From: Chrysophaeum taylorii
Taxonomy: Eukaryota > Sar > Pelagophyceae > Pelagomonadales > Pelagomonadaceae
Direction: 5' to 3'
Assembly: GCA_029834535.1 (NCBI GenBank)
Contig: JAQMWT010000009.1
Coordinates: 248,001-312,000 of the forward strand
Length of the DNA: 64,000 bases
The notes under the pieces: generated by a model
Databases searched by the model: none
Seen by the model: the letters and a program-made list of their open reading frames with translations, nothing else
What the model was told of the DNA's origin: nothing
Position numbers and translations under genes: made by a program
In this document: positions 32,025 to 41,787 of the stretch, in pieces
Layout: every line of letters starts with the position of its first letter
How positions within the stretch are numbered: the stretch's first letter is position 1

Positions 32025-33533
32025 ATGAACCTCCGTTTTATTTTCGCGGCGCGCGTGGTCGAGGTGGTGGGCGCGCGCGACCTCGTAGTATTGGTCGCCG
32101 TGCGGGGCCTGTTCGAGGGCGTGGTGCGCATCTGGACCGCCGCGGCCTGGCCCTACTGGCTAAACGCCCACGGCGGCGTCGGGGCGCGGCGCCGCGAGGT
32201 ACTGTTCATGATGGTCGTCGTACCCTGGGGGTTCCGGTCGCTCGCGACGGTGGCGCTGGGTCCGCTGCGCAGGTGGCGCGCCGGACGCGCGGCGTGCCTC
32301 GCAACGCTCCAAACAGCGATGATCTGCGCGGCGCTAGTTATGGGCCGCGCGCCCGCGCCGCGCCTTTCCCCGGAGTTAGCGATGCTGTGCTCGATAGTCT
32401 TCGAGCTCGCGCGCATGAGCCACGTCGTCGTGCAGGACGGAATCCTGGCGGCGGCGGTCCGCGAACACCCGAACGACGCGCCTTCCGTCACGTCGGTCTT
32501 CGTCTTAACAAAAAACGCGTTTTCGATTCTCGGACTCCCGACGATTGGCCTCGCGCTCGCCAACTGGCCCGTGCAGTTCTCCTATTCGCCGTGCCTCGTC
32601 TTCTTAGCCGCGACGATCCTCGTGCTCGTCGCCCCCGCTCTCAGGGACGACGACCCCCACCAAAAAGACTACGCTCTAGCGAGACGAGAGGAGAACGCCG
32701 AGGATGCGTCCATCGTCGACGCGCGACGCCTCGTCCTCGCGGCCATATTCTGCGCTGCCGGATCGACGGCCACCTCGGCGCTCTCGCTGCTGGGCGTCGA
32801 CCCCGTGTGGGGCCTCCTCCTCTCGGCGGCCGTCGCGGCCGCCGGCTCCGCTTTGGTCGCGTTCGCCGTAGGATCGAAACCAGCCAGAGTCAACTTCTAT
32901 GTCGTCGTCGTCAGAATGTTCGCCGTCGACCTCAACGCGGCGCGCTGGCTCTACCTCACCGACGATCCGGTGGCCTTCCCGCGTGGACCCCATCTCCGAC
33001 CCTTCTTTTTCACGACCGTCCTCGCCTACGTCGGCAACGCCTGCACCTTTCTCGCCGTGCTCCTCTACAAACGTTGTTTCGGCACCTGGCGCTGGCGCAC
33101 CTTCTTCCGCTTCACGGCCACCCTCGCCTTTTTCGGACAGCTCCTGAGCCTGCCCGTCTTTCTTCGCGTCTTCGCCTCGCGACCTTCGCTCGACGCCGCC
33201 TTCGTCCTGGCTGAGGAGTCTTTTAACATGGTCGTCGAGCACTTGGCAGATATTCCGTGGTATCTCCTCGTTGCCTCCAGCGCCCCCCCCGGCGCGGACT
33301 TCCACGTCATGGGCTTATGCGGGGCCGCGCGCCACCTCGCCGACCCCGTCCAGCTCTACGGCGGCGTCATCCTGCTCCGCATTTTCGGGGTCAACCCCGA
33401 CGCCACCGACGACGCGAGAGACCTCCACCGCTACTGGCAAGTCCACCTCGCGCGAGCCTCCGTCGCCTTCGTGGCGGCCTGGTGTGCTGTCAACCTTACG
33501 ATTCCCACCGGCGTTCCCCCCGGGAAGCGATAG
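32025..33533 (+). CDS. Folate-biopterin transporter (FBT/BT1) family, MFS
   Basis: A 502-aa polytopic membrane protein (about 12 hydrophobic segments) of the FBT family, which imports folates, pterins or related compounds in trypanosomatids, plants and cyanobacteria. The clearest match is LYLTDDPVAFPRGPHLRPFF then FTTVLAYVGNACTFLAVLLY (about 305-345), the family's conserved YLTD-x-P ... G-P-x-x-x-P-F-F ... G segment before the eighth helix. FFRFTATLAFFGQLLSLPVF and a helix ending at the LADIPWYLL block (where the family has IPG/LP) follow. Start choice: ATG 32025 (MNLRFIF); an upstream in-frame ATG at 31986 overlaps the opposite gene's start codon. Substrate is not determinable; pteridine transport is the family norm. 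Confidence 0.83.
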   Translation: MNLRFIFAARVVEVVGARDLVVLVAVRGLFEGVVRIWTAAAWPYWLNAHGGVGARRREVLFMMVVVPWGFRSLATVALGPLRRWRAGRAACLATLQTAMICAALVMGRAPAPRLSPELAMLCSIVFELARMSHVVVQDGILAAAVREHPNDAPSVTSVFVLTKNAFSILGLPTIGLALANWPVQFSYSPCLVFLAATILVLVAPALRDDDPHQKDYALARREENAEDASIVDARRLVLAAIFCAAGSTATSALSLLGVDPVWGLLLSAAVAAAGSALVAFAVGSKPARVNFYVVVVRMFAVDLNAARWLYLTDDPVAFPRGPHLRPFFFTTVLAYVGNACTFLAVLLYKRCFGTWRWRTFFRFTATLAFFGQLLSLPVFLRVFASRPSLDAAFVLAEESFNMVVEHLADIPWYLLVASSAPPGADFHVMGLCGAARHLADPVQLYGGVILLRIFGVNPDATDDARDLHRYWQVHLARASVAFVAAWCAVNLTIPTGVPPGKR

Positions 33534-33650
33534 GCAGGCAGCACACAAAAACGGGTATCGTCCGTCGTCCTCCATCTCCATCGGGGGTATTCGTTCGTTA
33601 GTTCCGTCCTCCCGCCTCCGTCCGTTCGTTTCGACTTCTCGTTCGTTCGC

Positions 33651-34442
33651 ATGGCCGTTAAAAGTCCGGCCCTCCTTGCCGCCCAGCTCCAGCGGCGGCT
33701 CGTGCTGCGGTCCGAAAGAAAGAAGAAAGCGCAGGATTCGAGGGAGTGGGCGATCGTCGAGGCGTCGTTCTCGAAACGCTCCGAGTTCCGGTGTCCGATC
33801 TGCCTCGAGAAGTTTGGCGGCGGGAGCGCGGTGTTGCTGAGCTGCTCGCACTGCTTTCACGCCGAATGCCTCGCCGCGGCCGAGCGGTGCCTGGGAAAAT
33901 CGTGCCCGATTTGCCGCAAGACAAAGTTCCAGAGCCGAAGCGCCGAGGCGGCGGTGAGGTCGGCGGCCGCCTCGATCATCGAGGCCGCGTGGCGTTCGAA
34001 AGTAGCGAGATCCGAGCGCGCCAAACGCCGCCGGGAACTGTATGCCAAGGGACGAGGGGACCCTGCGCGCCGCCGCGACTATCTCGCGTCGGCGGTGGTC
34101 GAGTACGCGGAGAGGATCGAGAGGAGAGTAGAGGAGCGCGCCGTTGGCTTGGAAGCCCTCTTCGCCGAGTCCGACGCGGCACTCCTCGAGTCTAGCGCCT
34201 TGTTCGGCCCGACGGAGGCCGAGTGGAAGGCCGCCGAGGCCCGGGCCCGCCGACGGGCAGAGCCTAATTGCGCGATCTGCGTTGGTCCGCTCGTCGGGGA
34301 CGGCAGGCCGCTCGTCCTCCTCAGCTGCTCCCACGAGTACCACCGCCAGTGCCTTACCGCCCTCGAGGCCTTTAACGTCGGCTCGACCAGACCGACATGT
34401 CCTTACTGCCGCGCCCCCTACCACGCCAGGCCGCCGCTCTGA
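33651..34442 (+). CDS. RING-IQ-RING protein, RNF32-like
   Basis: A 263-aa protein with two RING fingers flanking an IQ-like helix. RING 1 spans 48-89 (CPIC ... CSHCFHAEC ... CPIC), the IQ-like motif 106-126 (SIIEAAWRSKVARSERAKR), RING 2 spans 207-253 (CAIC ... CSHEYHRQC ... CPYC). All eight metal ligands are present in each. This architecture is that of animal RNF32, a probable E3 ubiquitin ligase expressed during sperm formation, whose relatives track with flagellated organisms; that link is family knowledge, not shown here. The start ATG follows a CGTTCGTTCG-type leader. Its stop lies 14 bp from that of the convergent MFS transporter. Confidence 0.85.
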   Translation: MAVKSPALLAAQLQRRLVLRSERKKKAQDSREWAIVEASFSKRSEFRCPICLEKFGGGSAVLLSCSHCFHAECLAAAERCLGKSCPICRKTKFQSRSAEAAVRSAAASIIEAAWRSKVARSERAKRRRELYAKGRGDPARRRDYLASAVVEYAERIERRVEERAVGLEALFAESDAALLESSALFGPTEAEWKAAEARARRRAEPNCAICVGPLVGDGRPLVLLSCSHEYHRQCLTALEAFNVGSTRPTCPYCRAPYHARPPL

Positions 34443-34456
34443 GACGTGGTCTTCTC

Positions 34457-36232
34457 TCAAGTAGCGTCCATATTTACTTGCTTGTGCCCCCTAATGGCAA
34501 CGGCGGCCTCATCCAGCGGCGGGGGGGCTCCTCCTCCTCCTCCTCCTCCTCCTCCTTCGTGGTGGTGGTGGTGGTGGTGGTGGCCGCGAAACTGGTGGTC
34601 GAGAAGGGGCGCGTCGAAGACGGGGGAGGGCGTCCTAGAGGAGGAGGTTTGTTGAACGGGGTTGACGACGGCGTGGACCACGGGTCTCATGCGCCGCTGG
34701 AGATTGGGGTTGTTCCTCCTCGCGAGCATGGCGGCCTTGAAGTAGGCTATAAAAAAGGCGAGGAGGCTCCACAAGAGCCAGGCCGCGCAGGCGAGGGCGA
34801 TCGAGCGAAGACGGCCGCGCTGGGACGGGCAGTCGTCGCCGAGAGAATCGTGCGCCCCCCGAGGTGTGCAGGCCGGGGCGAGCTTGTCCTTGAGAGCGCC
34901 GACGATGATGGGCGTCGGAACATCGCCGAGGGCGTGCATGATAAGCACGCCGAGGGCCTGGCCGAGGGCGCGGTTTTCGCGGGGTACGCTCTCGAACATC
35001 GCGACGTTCATCGGCGCCGTCGCCGCGAAGAGTGGAAGCGTCCCAACGAAAAGTCGGCCCAAAAAGGTCGCTCGGTCGGTGGCGAGGCAGGCGTAGGCGA
35101 CCACCACGAAGCCGCTGGCCACAAAGCCGAGCGCGAGCTCGAGAGCGGCGACGATGCGCGTCGTCGTCGACCGACGACGCTCGGTCCACTTGTCCAGCAG
35201 CGCGCCCCCCAACGGGGTCCCGAGAATGCCCGAGACCGCGATGGTCGCCGAGAAGGAGATGCTCGCGCCCGACTGCGAACCCCACAACCCCAGGCCCACC
35301 GCGATCGAGGGCGCGAAGGTCGAGAAACCGATGATCGAACCCGCGTAGCCCGCGTAGCCCAAGCCTACCCACGGGAAGCACGGCTGCCGCAAGCACAACA
35401 GAGCTTCCGCGACAAAGGAAAGCGGCTTGCGGCGGTGCTCGGGAACCGGCCTGTCGAACCCCATCGCGCCGCGGATCTCGTCCCAATCCACGCTCTCCGA
35501 GCTCTCGAGCGAGCGGCGATCGTCGTCCTCCGAGTCGTCCTCGTCTTCCGCGTCGTCCATCTTCTTAAACGCCGCCGCGCCGTCGTCGCGACTCACGAAG
35601 AACGCCGCCGCGAGCGGCGCCATCAAAAGCGCCTCCACAAAAAAACAGTAGCTCCAGTTCCAGGTGTCCGCGACCAACGTCCCGTACCCGTATCCCAAAG
35701 CCGTTCCCGTCGGGACCATCGCGTAGAACGCGCCCAGCCACTTTCCCTGGGCCGCCCCCCCGCTGTCCTGGATGTACGGCCCGCCGACCGTCACGAACCC
35801 CGCTTCCCCGACCCCCGACACGCACCGCGCGACGAATAATAGGGTATACGAACCCGCGCTCCTCGCGGCGCCGGCACCGCACGCGGCCGCGCACCACGTC
35901 GCGAGCCCTGCCGACGACAGCCAGAACGGCGAATACGCGTGAACGGCGTGGCCGATCGCCACCGATCCCAGCGAAAACCCGACAATAAAAGCCGACTGGA
36001 GGGCCCCCAGCAGCATGTTCGCGCCCCCGGGAACACCCTGCCCGCTCTTCGCGATGAAATCCGTAAATCGATCCGCGGCGCCGGGAATGATTCCGCGGTC
36101 GACGTAATTCACGAGATTCGTCAGGCACAGCACCACCATCATCGTCCTCGACGACATCGACACCCGCGGCACGCAGGTCAAATCCACGGGACGCCGTCCC
36201 CCAGACACTTCTTCTTCGCCTTGCTCCATCAT
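34457..36232 (-). CDS. MFS transporter, spinster (SPNS)-like
   Basis: A 591-aa, 12-helix major facilitator. ATG 36232 (MMEQGEEEV) is used; an in-frame extension to 36394 is a translated TTTG repeat. Helix 1 has LTNLVNYVDRGIIPGA, the N-Y-x-D-R signature of spinster-like transporters (sphingolipid, lysophospholipid or glycerophospho-type substrates), and the loop after helix 2 has the MFS motif region around GFSLGSVAIGHAVH. The inter-domain loop is acidic (MDDAEDEDDSEDDDRR). DKWTERRRSTTTR matches the cytosolic D-x-x-x-x-R-R loop of the second half. The C-terminus is low complexity with a His8 run and poly-Gly encoded by GTG/CCT repeats. Substrate is unknown. Convergent with RNF32-like gene (14-bp gap). 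Confidence 0.85.
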   Translation of the reverse strand: MMEQGEEEVSGGRRPVDLTCVPRVSMSSRTMMVVLCLTNLVNYVDRGIIPGAADRFTDFIAKSGQGVPGGANMLLGALQSAFIVGFSLGSVAIGHAVHAYSPFWLSSAGLATWCAAACGAGAARSAGSYTLLFVARCVSGVGEAGFVTVGGPYIQDSGGAAQGKWLGAFYAMVPTGTALGYGYGTLVADTWNWSYCFFVEALLMAPLAAAFFVSRDDGAAAFKKMDDAEDEDDSEDDDRRSLESSESVDWDEIRGAMGFDRPVPEHRRKPLSFVAEALLCLRQPCFPWVGLGYAGYAGSIIGFSTFAPSIAVGLGLWGSQSGASISFSATIAVSGILGTPLGGALLDKWTERRRSTTTRIVAALELALGFVASGFVVVAYACLATDRATFLGRLFVGTLPLFAATAPMNVAMFESVPRENRALGQALGVLIMHALGDVPTPIIVGALKDKLAPACTPRGAHDSLGDDCPSQRGRLRSIALACAAWLLWSLLAFFIAYFKAAMLARRNNPNLQRRMRPVVHAVVNPVQQTSSSRTPSPVFDAPLLDHQFRGHHHHHHHHEGGGGGGGGGAPPPLDEAAVAIRGHKQVNMDAT

Positions 36233-36807
36233 CTGTGTGTTCTGGGGGCTTTTTTTTTCCTTCCCCCACAAGGGGGGATGGTGCCTTGCCTCTTGAAGTG
36301 CAGAACAACGGCTTCTGCCACGCTCAACAGACACAAGATTCCTTTTGTTTGTTTGTTTGTTTGTTTGTTTGTTTGTGTAGGGATTGGTCGTCACGTCAAG
36401 CGATAATGCGCATGAATCCGGATGCCTTGCTTACTTCCCCCCCCCACGAGAATGAATGAATGAATGAAAATGAATGCCGACATATTTCGCGCACACTTAT
36501 TTTGTTGGACGTCAATCTTGTTTCGACGCAGGAATCGTCGTGACTCATCATCGAGGATGTTTATCGTACAGCCGCCACTTCGCTGTGAACTTGGAGTTAT
36601 TATACAGTTGGATGACGAAATCAGGCGCGGGAGCTTAGTAGTCTATCTACCAGGTGCGATGATATTCCGGACGCTCACTGGTCGTCAAAACAGGTTCGGG
36701 ATTCAGGCAGTAATGAGTTCTGGTCGTTCGATTAACAACCGGAGAAAAAGGGATATCTGCCCTCTCGGCATATATAACCGAAGGAAGGTGGCTTTATGCT
36801 CGCGCGT
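36233..36807. other. Upstream flank of the MFS gene and gene-free DNA
   Basis: Contains a T9 run, a (TTTG)n tract (about 36346-36377) and a GAATGAATGAATG repeat (about 36450-36475). Beyond that the sequence drops in GC and holds only short broken frames. It leads directly into the decayed reverse-transcriptase stretch, so may be part of the same dead element. Confidence 0.5.
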
Positions 36808-37581
36808 AACTATCGAGATATCGTGATGCTCGAAGTTGCACAAAAAAAACCCGATTGGCTCCAGCCAGCATTGTCTTGGTGTCATTTCCGCTGAGCTCGG
36901 CCATCGAGTCTCTGTGCGACTACCGAAGTGACCTTCATTCACCCTGAAAATCGCACGGAAGCAGCGTGGCATGACATAAGTCCATTTTATAGAATTCGTC
37001 GTCAAGGCTTTCGACAGAGTCCAGCGGGAACTACTGTGACCAGTGCTATCGAAGTTGGGCGTTCCACAACTCGTACACCTCATCCATCCACCGGTCCATT
37101 CGCCATAAGCGGGGTGATGTCCTCTCGGTCCTATTCGTTCTGTACGTGGCGGCCTTGACCATCTCATGGCGACGACGTGAAGTTCGCGAGCCAACACGCG
37201 TTTTCAAGACGAAGCACGATGATGTACACGCTGGACGTCGCGACAACGCAATCGCGGCGGCGCCGAGGATATGGCGCCCCAAAAAGGAGGCAGCGTAGCA
37301 GGTGGTGTGGCGTTTTCGTTTCCCGACCGTCTGTCTCACTGTGAGTGAGGAGACGGCACGTTCTCATAAAGCACATTGCCGAATCCGGTATGGAAGGCCA
37401 ACCACCAAGCCGGGTTCTAAAGAGTCGGAGTAAAGTACGTTTCGTTGCCGAGCCAGACATTCCTTCCGGTATCGACCTCTCCGACTTATGTTAGGTGACG
37501 GACGTCATATTCCGGTCTTGGCGGAGTTCAAATACCTGTCCCTCGCAATTGTCTGGCGTAGAAGGCAGCGACGGCTTTAGT
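36808..37581 (+). pseudogene. Decayed LINE-type reverse transcriptase fragment
   Basis: No intact frame, but reading across frames gives reverse-transcriptase landmarks in the right order on the plus strand: NYRDIVMLEVAQK (starting 36808; family N-Y-R-x-I-x-L), FVVKAFDRVQRELL then PVLSKLGVPQLVHLI (about 36978-37085; family D-x-x-K-A-F-D-x-V ... L-x-x-x-G-V), KRGDVLSVLFVLYVAA (about 37110-37157; family Q-G-D-x-L-S-P-x-L-F-x-L-Y), and AEFKYLSLAI (about 37523-37552; family F-K-Y-L-G). Frame changes and stops lie between them, so it is dead. The order and spacing fit non-LTR retrotransposons. The catalytic YADD box was not found in an obvious position; the region between the third and fourth landmarks is heavily changed. 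Confidence 0.6.
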
Positions 37582-38253
37582 TAGGTGACTGACTCCGTTT
37601 TTTTTGCTTACAGGTATGTCACCGCTCGAGCCAAGCGACCTGTTCTCGCCATCCTCCTCCTTGACGTCACGAAATTACGGTGCCTTCATAACTGACTGGG
37701 GTCGGCTTTTCCCCTCCACGATGCTGTCACGTAGAGTGCGCACTCGCGGTACACAATAGTGCCGGACCTGGAAACACCATATGAAGTCTTGAACCCTCCT
37801 GATTGACTGATTGACTGATTGATTGATTGATTGATTGATTGGTTTCAGGCCTGAGGGAGTATCGAAATCAAATCCGCTGGGTAGGCCACGTTGCCTGCAC
37901 ATATGGCCTGGAACCCACCGTCTTCTTCGGAAGATAAGATAAGATAAGATACGATACGATACGATACGATCCTCCTGGTGCGCCTCTGGAGAAAGGCCCG
38001 CGGGCGTGTCCCCTCCCTTCCCTCCCCTTCCCTCCCCTTCCCTCCCCTTCCCTTCCCTTCCCTTCCCTCCCCACAGCTCACGTGGGGTCGGGCAATATTC
38101 CGCAGATCCCCCATATCAACGAAGGAAGCACGTCCTCCTCCTCGCTCAAGAAGGTGGCAAATGGTGGCAGGCAAATAGCAGCGGCAGGGTATCAACTTCC
38201 CTCCTTACTGCACCCCTCCACTTGTCGCCTCCTATGATCCCATTATTATTATT
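37582..38253. repeat. Simple-sequence cluster left of element B
   Basis: A gene-free stretch with a (TGAT)n run at about 37802-37842, a GATAA-to-GATAC pentanucleotide run at about 37932-37970 and a CCCTTCCCT pyrimidine tract at about 38009-38073. The strong strand asymmetry of the last tract produces spurious frames. It ends in ATTATTATTATT, the left flank of element B copy 1. Confidence 0.75.
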
Positions 38254-41200
38254 AGGGATCGGTCAAGTTTGGTCAAAAAGTTTGGTGAATTTCTTTCATG
38301 TTTGCTCGATTTTGATGTATGATTAAGGAAAAACAAGTGCAGGCCAGTAAGTTCACCTAGTCCCAATCTCTAACCCCAGTAAGTTCACCTGGTCCCAGTA
38401 AGTTTCATATAAGTTCACCTGGTCAGTAAGTTCACCTAGCTCACACCAACTCCTTTGAGCTCGTCGCTCTCGCCTCCGCCAATCTAAGCTGCTTCGATCC
38501 GCACGCGCCGCCTACCTTTGAGTGAGTTTACTCTAAAAACCCTTTGCTCTAAAACCCCAGTATGTTCACCTGGTCCCAGTAAGTTCACCTGGTCACTATA
38601 TTCACCTATCCCAATCTCAAACCCCAGTTAGTTCACCTGGTCCCAGTAAGTTCACCTACAGTGCGCGTGTAGACGCCGGGAGGGGGCTTATCGGTATTGC
38701 GGAGCACGTGTGAGGTAGGGTGGAGTCGTCGACTCAGAAGAGCATATTCTCGGGGTTGCCGATCGACAGAGAGCCACGTAGAGCTGGACGTGACAGAAGA
38801 CGGGCTTGTGGTCAAGAGGACGCCGACCTCGCGGGGCGTCTGGCCCTGGCTCTTGGTGATCGTTTGGCGTCGGCGGGCCTTACGGGATACAGGTTGGAGG
38901 AGCCTCGGTGACAACGACACGATCGATCATGTATCTGGTACCGTTGCAGTGGCCGTGCGACGGGTCGAGGTTGCGAAGACCTTAAGCTCGCGATCAAAGT
39001 CAGCATGCCATTGGTTGTCAGGGAGTTCAAAACTCGACTGTAAAGAGCGAGGCGTCGGCTTCCGACCCAACCTAGTCGGCCGAAAAGAACTCCGACGCCT
39101 CGTCTTCGGGAAAAAAAGGCCGCGGTCATGCGCGCGTTGTCAGCATCGACAACATCGTTTCGACGGGGCGTGAGAATGGCGCGCTGAAAGAGCCGCCGCG
39201 GGCCGTGGAAATAGTCTGCGAGGTCGCCGTAGACGGCTTGGAGGATCACTGTCTGGCTCTCGCGCCTACCTGATCCTTACTCTCGCACCTACCTGATCCT
39301 TACCCTAAATCGATGGACAAACAAACAAACAGACAGACAAACATCTGTCGATTAGTAGTTAAGACTCACAAGTGTGGTCACTTTCCATAGAAGTTTTGTC
39401 AGTTAAGTTTGGTCACTCCGAAGTTGCATTAAGTTTGATCAATCAACTCTTCAAGTTTGATTAATTTCCTTGTAAGTTTGGTCAACAAGTTTGATCACTA
39501 CTCCTCAAACATCCACAGTATTGACCAAACTTCGGCTTTTTAAATAAAACTTAAGAAGGCTTTTCAAGGGGGCGCGTGAGCGCTTTTTGTGCGAAAATGC
39601 TTTAAAAACGAGAGCTAGGTGCTGCAGCCACGCAGAATCTACCGTCGCGTTACACGCGCGGCATGGGCACCCTCCCATGACCGCCTTAGAAGGAGGTCCA
39701 TCCTAAGACAGCGCGGCGATACGCAAGGAGAGCGGGTAGCGAAGCGCGGCCTCGAGAGCAGATTCCCACGGCTTGGCGTATTTAAGCTGGGCCCATTCTC
39801 GTACCTTCCATCGTTCGTAGAAGCCACCCAAACCGCGACTCTCCATGGTGGTGTTGCCGTGGTCGTGCGTCATTCTTCAGCAACAAGCGGACATCGGACA
39901 CCAGACTTACTGCGTGAGACGGATCACCGCATTCTGCATCCCAAAATCCGAGAGGGAGCGTCTTTGATAATCGACTCGGGGTCGAGAACGCGAAACTCGA
40001 CGACCTCGAGAAACTGCGCGAGCAACGCCCCTCGAGAACCCAAAGATTGTAGTCCCACACTTGTGCGGGACCGTACAGGACCACGTTCAGGAGTTCCTCA
40101 CCGTCGCGTACCCGATCCGGAGTTAGCTGTCCAGCTTGATCATGGGACGGCAACGCGAGCACGTGCCGTTACGCCAGCATAAACAACTCGCACGACCGTA
40201 AGAGAACACCTCCTTATCCTCCTCCTCCTCGCGCATCTCGACAACCCCGCCCTGCCGCAAGATCTCCCCGGGAGCTGCTGCCGCACCGTCGAGCACTGTA
40301 CGAGAAAGTCGGCAAATACAAGCTGCGGCGCGAAGGGATGTCAAGACGTCGACAGCCTCGTTCCGGAAGATCGCCGACACCATCCCTGTAATTCTAACCC
40401 AGTCATTAGTACGAGTCTAAAATATGACAAGTTTGATGTGATTGTTCGAAATTTGATCACACCAAATTGAATGCCTCCAAGTTTGACCATACACGCGCAT
40501 CAACATGCGAACACTAGCAGAGCAACATATACAAGCAAGGCCTGCGCAAGGCAACGCTGATACCACGCTGTTTCGTCGCCCAAGATTATTCGGATGCGCC
40601 TTGTTAGTTCGATGTTTATGACAGACTACAGCGAACGATCCCGGTTCGTCATCTCGTGCTTTTAGCGGATGACATTGTTGCAGATGTCTATCAAACGCAT
40701 ATGCCGAGAAGAGCCGCCTGACTGACTAACTAACTAACTAACTTCAGACCTCTCCCGAGCATGGGAGCCAGGCCGGAGCGGCAGGAGCCGGTACGGAATC
40801 ACGGAGGAAAATCACGCAGTTGGGGCAGAGGCGAGGGACGAGGACGGACTTGTTGATGGTGGACCGCCACTGCGCGGTCTTGTGCGAGGTCGTGCAAAAG
40901 CGTCGCAGGCCGCGGACGTGTTGGTCCACGAACAATCGACCTGTCCGTCGCGCTCTGCCCAACCGAGCGAACCCCATCCCAGCGCGGACTTTCCGGGTGC
41001 TAACCGGTCACCGAGCCGCCTGACTTGCCCTCCATAAAGCCCTTGATGAGGACCGACACGGCCTCGCAGAAGTGCTTCGCGCGATAGCTGGATCTTTGTC
41101 GGCAAGCAGGTTCGGAGCAGGTGTGCCTTTTCGCACACGTGACGGTATTGTCTACTTGCACATCACAACGACCAGCACGCACATAAAAGCTGCATCTTGC

Positions 41201-41751
41201 ATATAGCACTTGAACGACAGCGCTGTCGCGCTGTAGACCATGTTGTACATGCCATCAACTTGCCGCCCGTGTCGAACATCATCTGCTGCAAGTCGGCCTC
41301 GAGAACACACATGCTGAACTTGGCATCTTGGTTAGATCGAGTAAAGTGGAGCCTCGCATTTGCGCGCTCTGAGCTGCGACAGCGTATTCGGCGATCTCTC
41401 ATAGTCGTTTACCTTCGTCTGGGCACGCGATTTCTTGTTTTCTTTCTCGGCGTCGTGGTCAACCGACGTCGGCGTGTTACCACCACGCTCCCGCTCGACC
41501 TGAGCGACGAAACCCGCATCGATACCGTGTTCGTTTCGAAGTCGAAGGACGCTCCGGAGTCTCAGTGCCACGCGCAGAACCGCTGAAAGCTTGATCACGG
41601 CGGGCCTTGTTTTGTCAGCGAACAGTATGTTTGCTCTATAAGAGTACAAGTTTAGTCAACCAAGAGACGGATTGACCAAACTTAAGTGACCAACTTGTTG
41701 AAGGTTTACGGTGACCAAACTTATATGGTGGTTGGAAACTTGACTTTTCCC
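38254..41751. mobile_element. DNA transposon, element B copy 1 (interrupted by element A)
   Basis: Starts AGGGATCGGTCAAGTTT and ends AAACTTGACTTTTCCC, imperfect terminal inverted repeats of about 16-17 bp. The flanks are ATT-rich on both sides and compatible with an 8-bp duplication TTATTATT (38246-38253 and 41752-41759), though simple sequence makes this copy ambiguous. Both ends carry many subterminal AAGTTTGGTCA-type motifs, direct on the left (39370-39530) and inverted on the right (41650-41735), as expected for transposase-binding arrays. About 2.47 kb remain after removing the nested A copy (38333-39361). The interior has only broken frames, best on the minus strand, including a cysteine-rich segment. 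Termini and duplication size resemble the hAT superfamily, but no transposase domain was identified. Confidence 0.78.
38333..39361 (+). repeat. Element A copy 1, nested in element B
   Basis: A roughly 1.03-kb unit starting CAAGTGCAGGCCAGTAAG and ending CTGTCGATTAGTAGTTA. It interrupts B copy 1 where B copy 2 is continuous (AAGGAAAAATTCACAAG). The first third consists of repeats built on CCAGTAAGTTCACCTGG, itself an imperfect inverted repeat. The rest (about 38658-39300) is unique sequence conserved between copies. Near the 3' end a variable ACAAACAGACAG tract leads into a hairpin GACAGA-CAAACA-TCTGTC (39332-39349), 12 bases from the end. Frames are not conserved between copies. Confidence 0.8.
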
Positions 41752-41787
41752 TTATTATTATTATACGCCGGGCAGTTATTTATTTAT

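Noticed and set aside
30548-33214. 888-codon plus-strand frame across the monooxygenase and transporter genes
   Set aside because: Antisense or out-of-frame translation of two well-supported genes; low-complexity Arg-rich product.
34500-34610. His8 and poly-Gly runs at the transporter C-terminus as a possible metal-binding domain
   Set aside because: They are encoded by pure trinucleotide microsatellites, so repeat expansion is the simpler explanation.
39361-39530. Regularly recurring AAGTTTGGTCA motifs, CRISPR-like at first sight
   Set aside because: Repeats are short, irregularly spaced, lie at both ends of a transposon in opposite orientation, and the genome is eukaryotic. They are subterminal transposon repeats.
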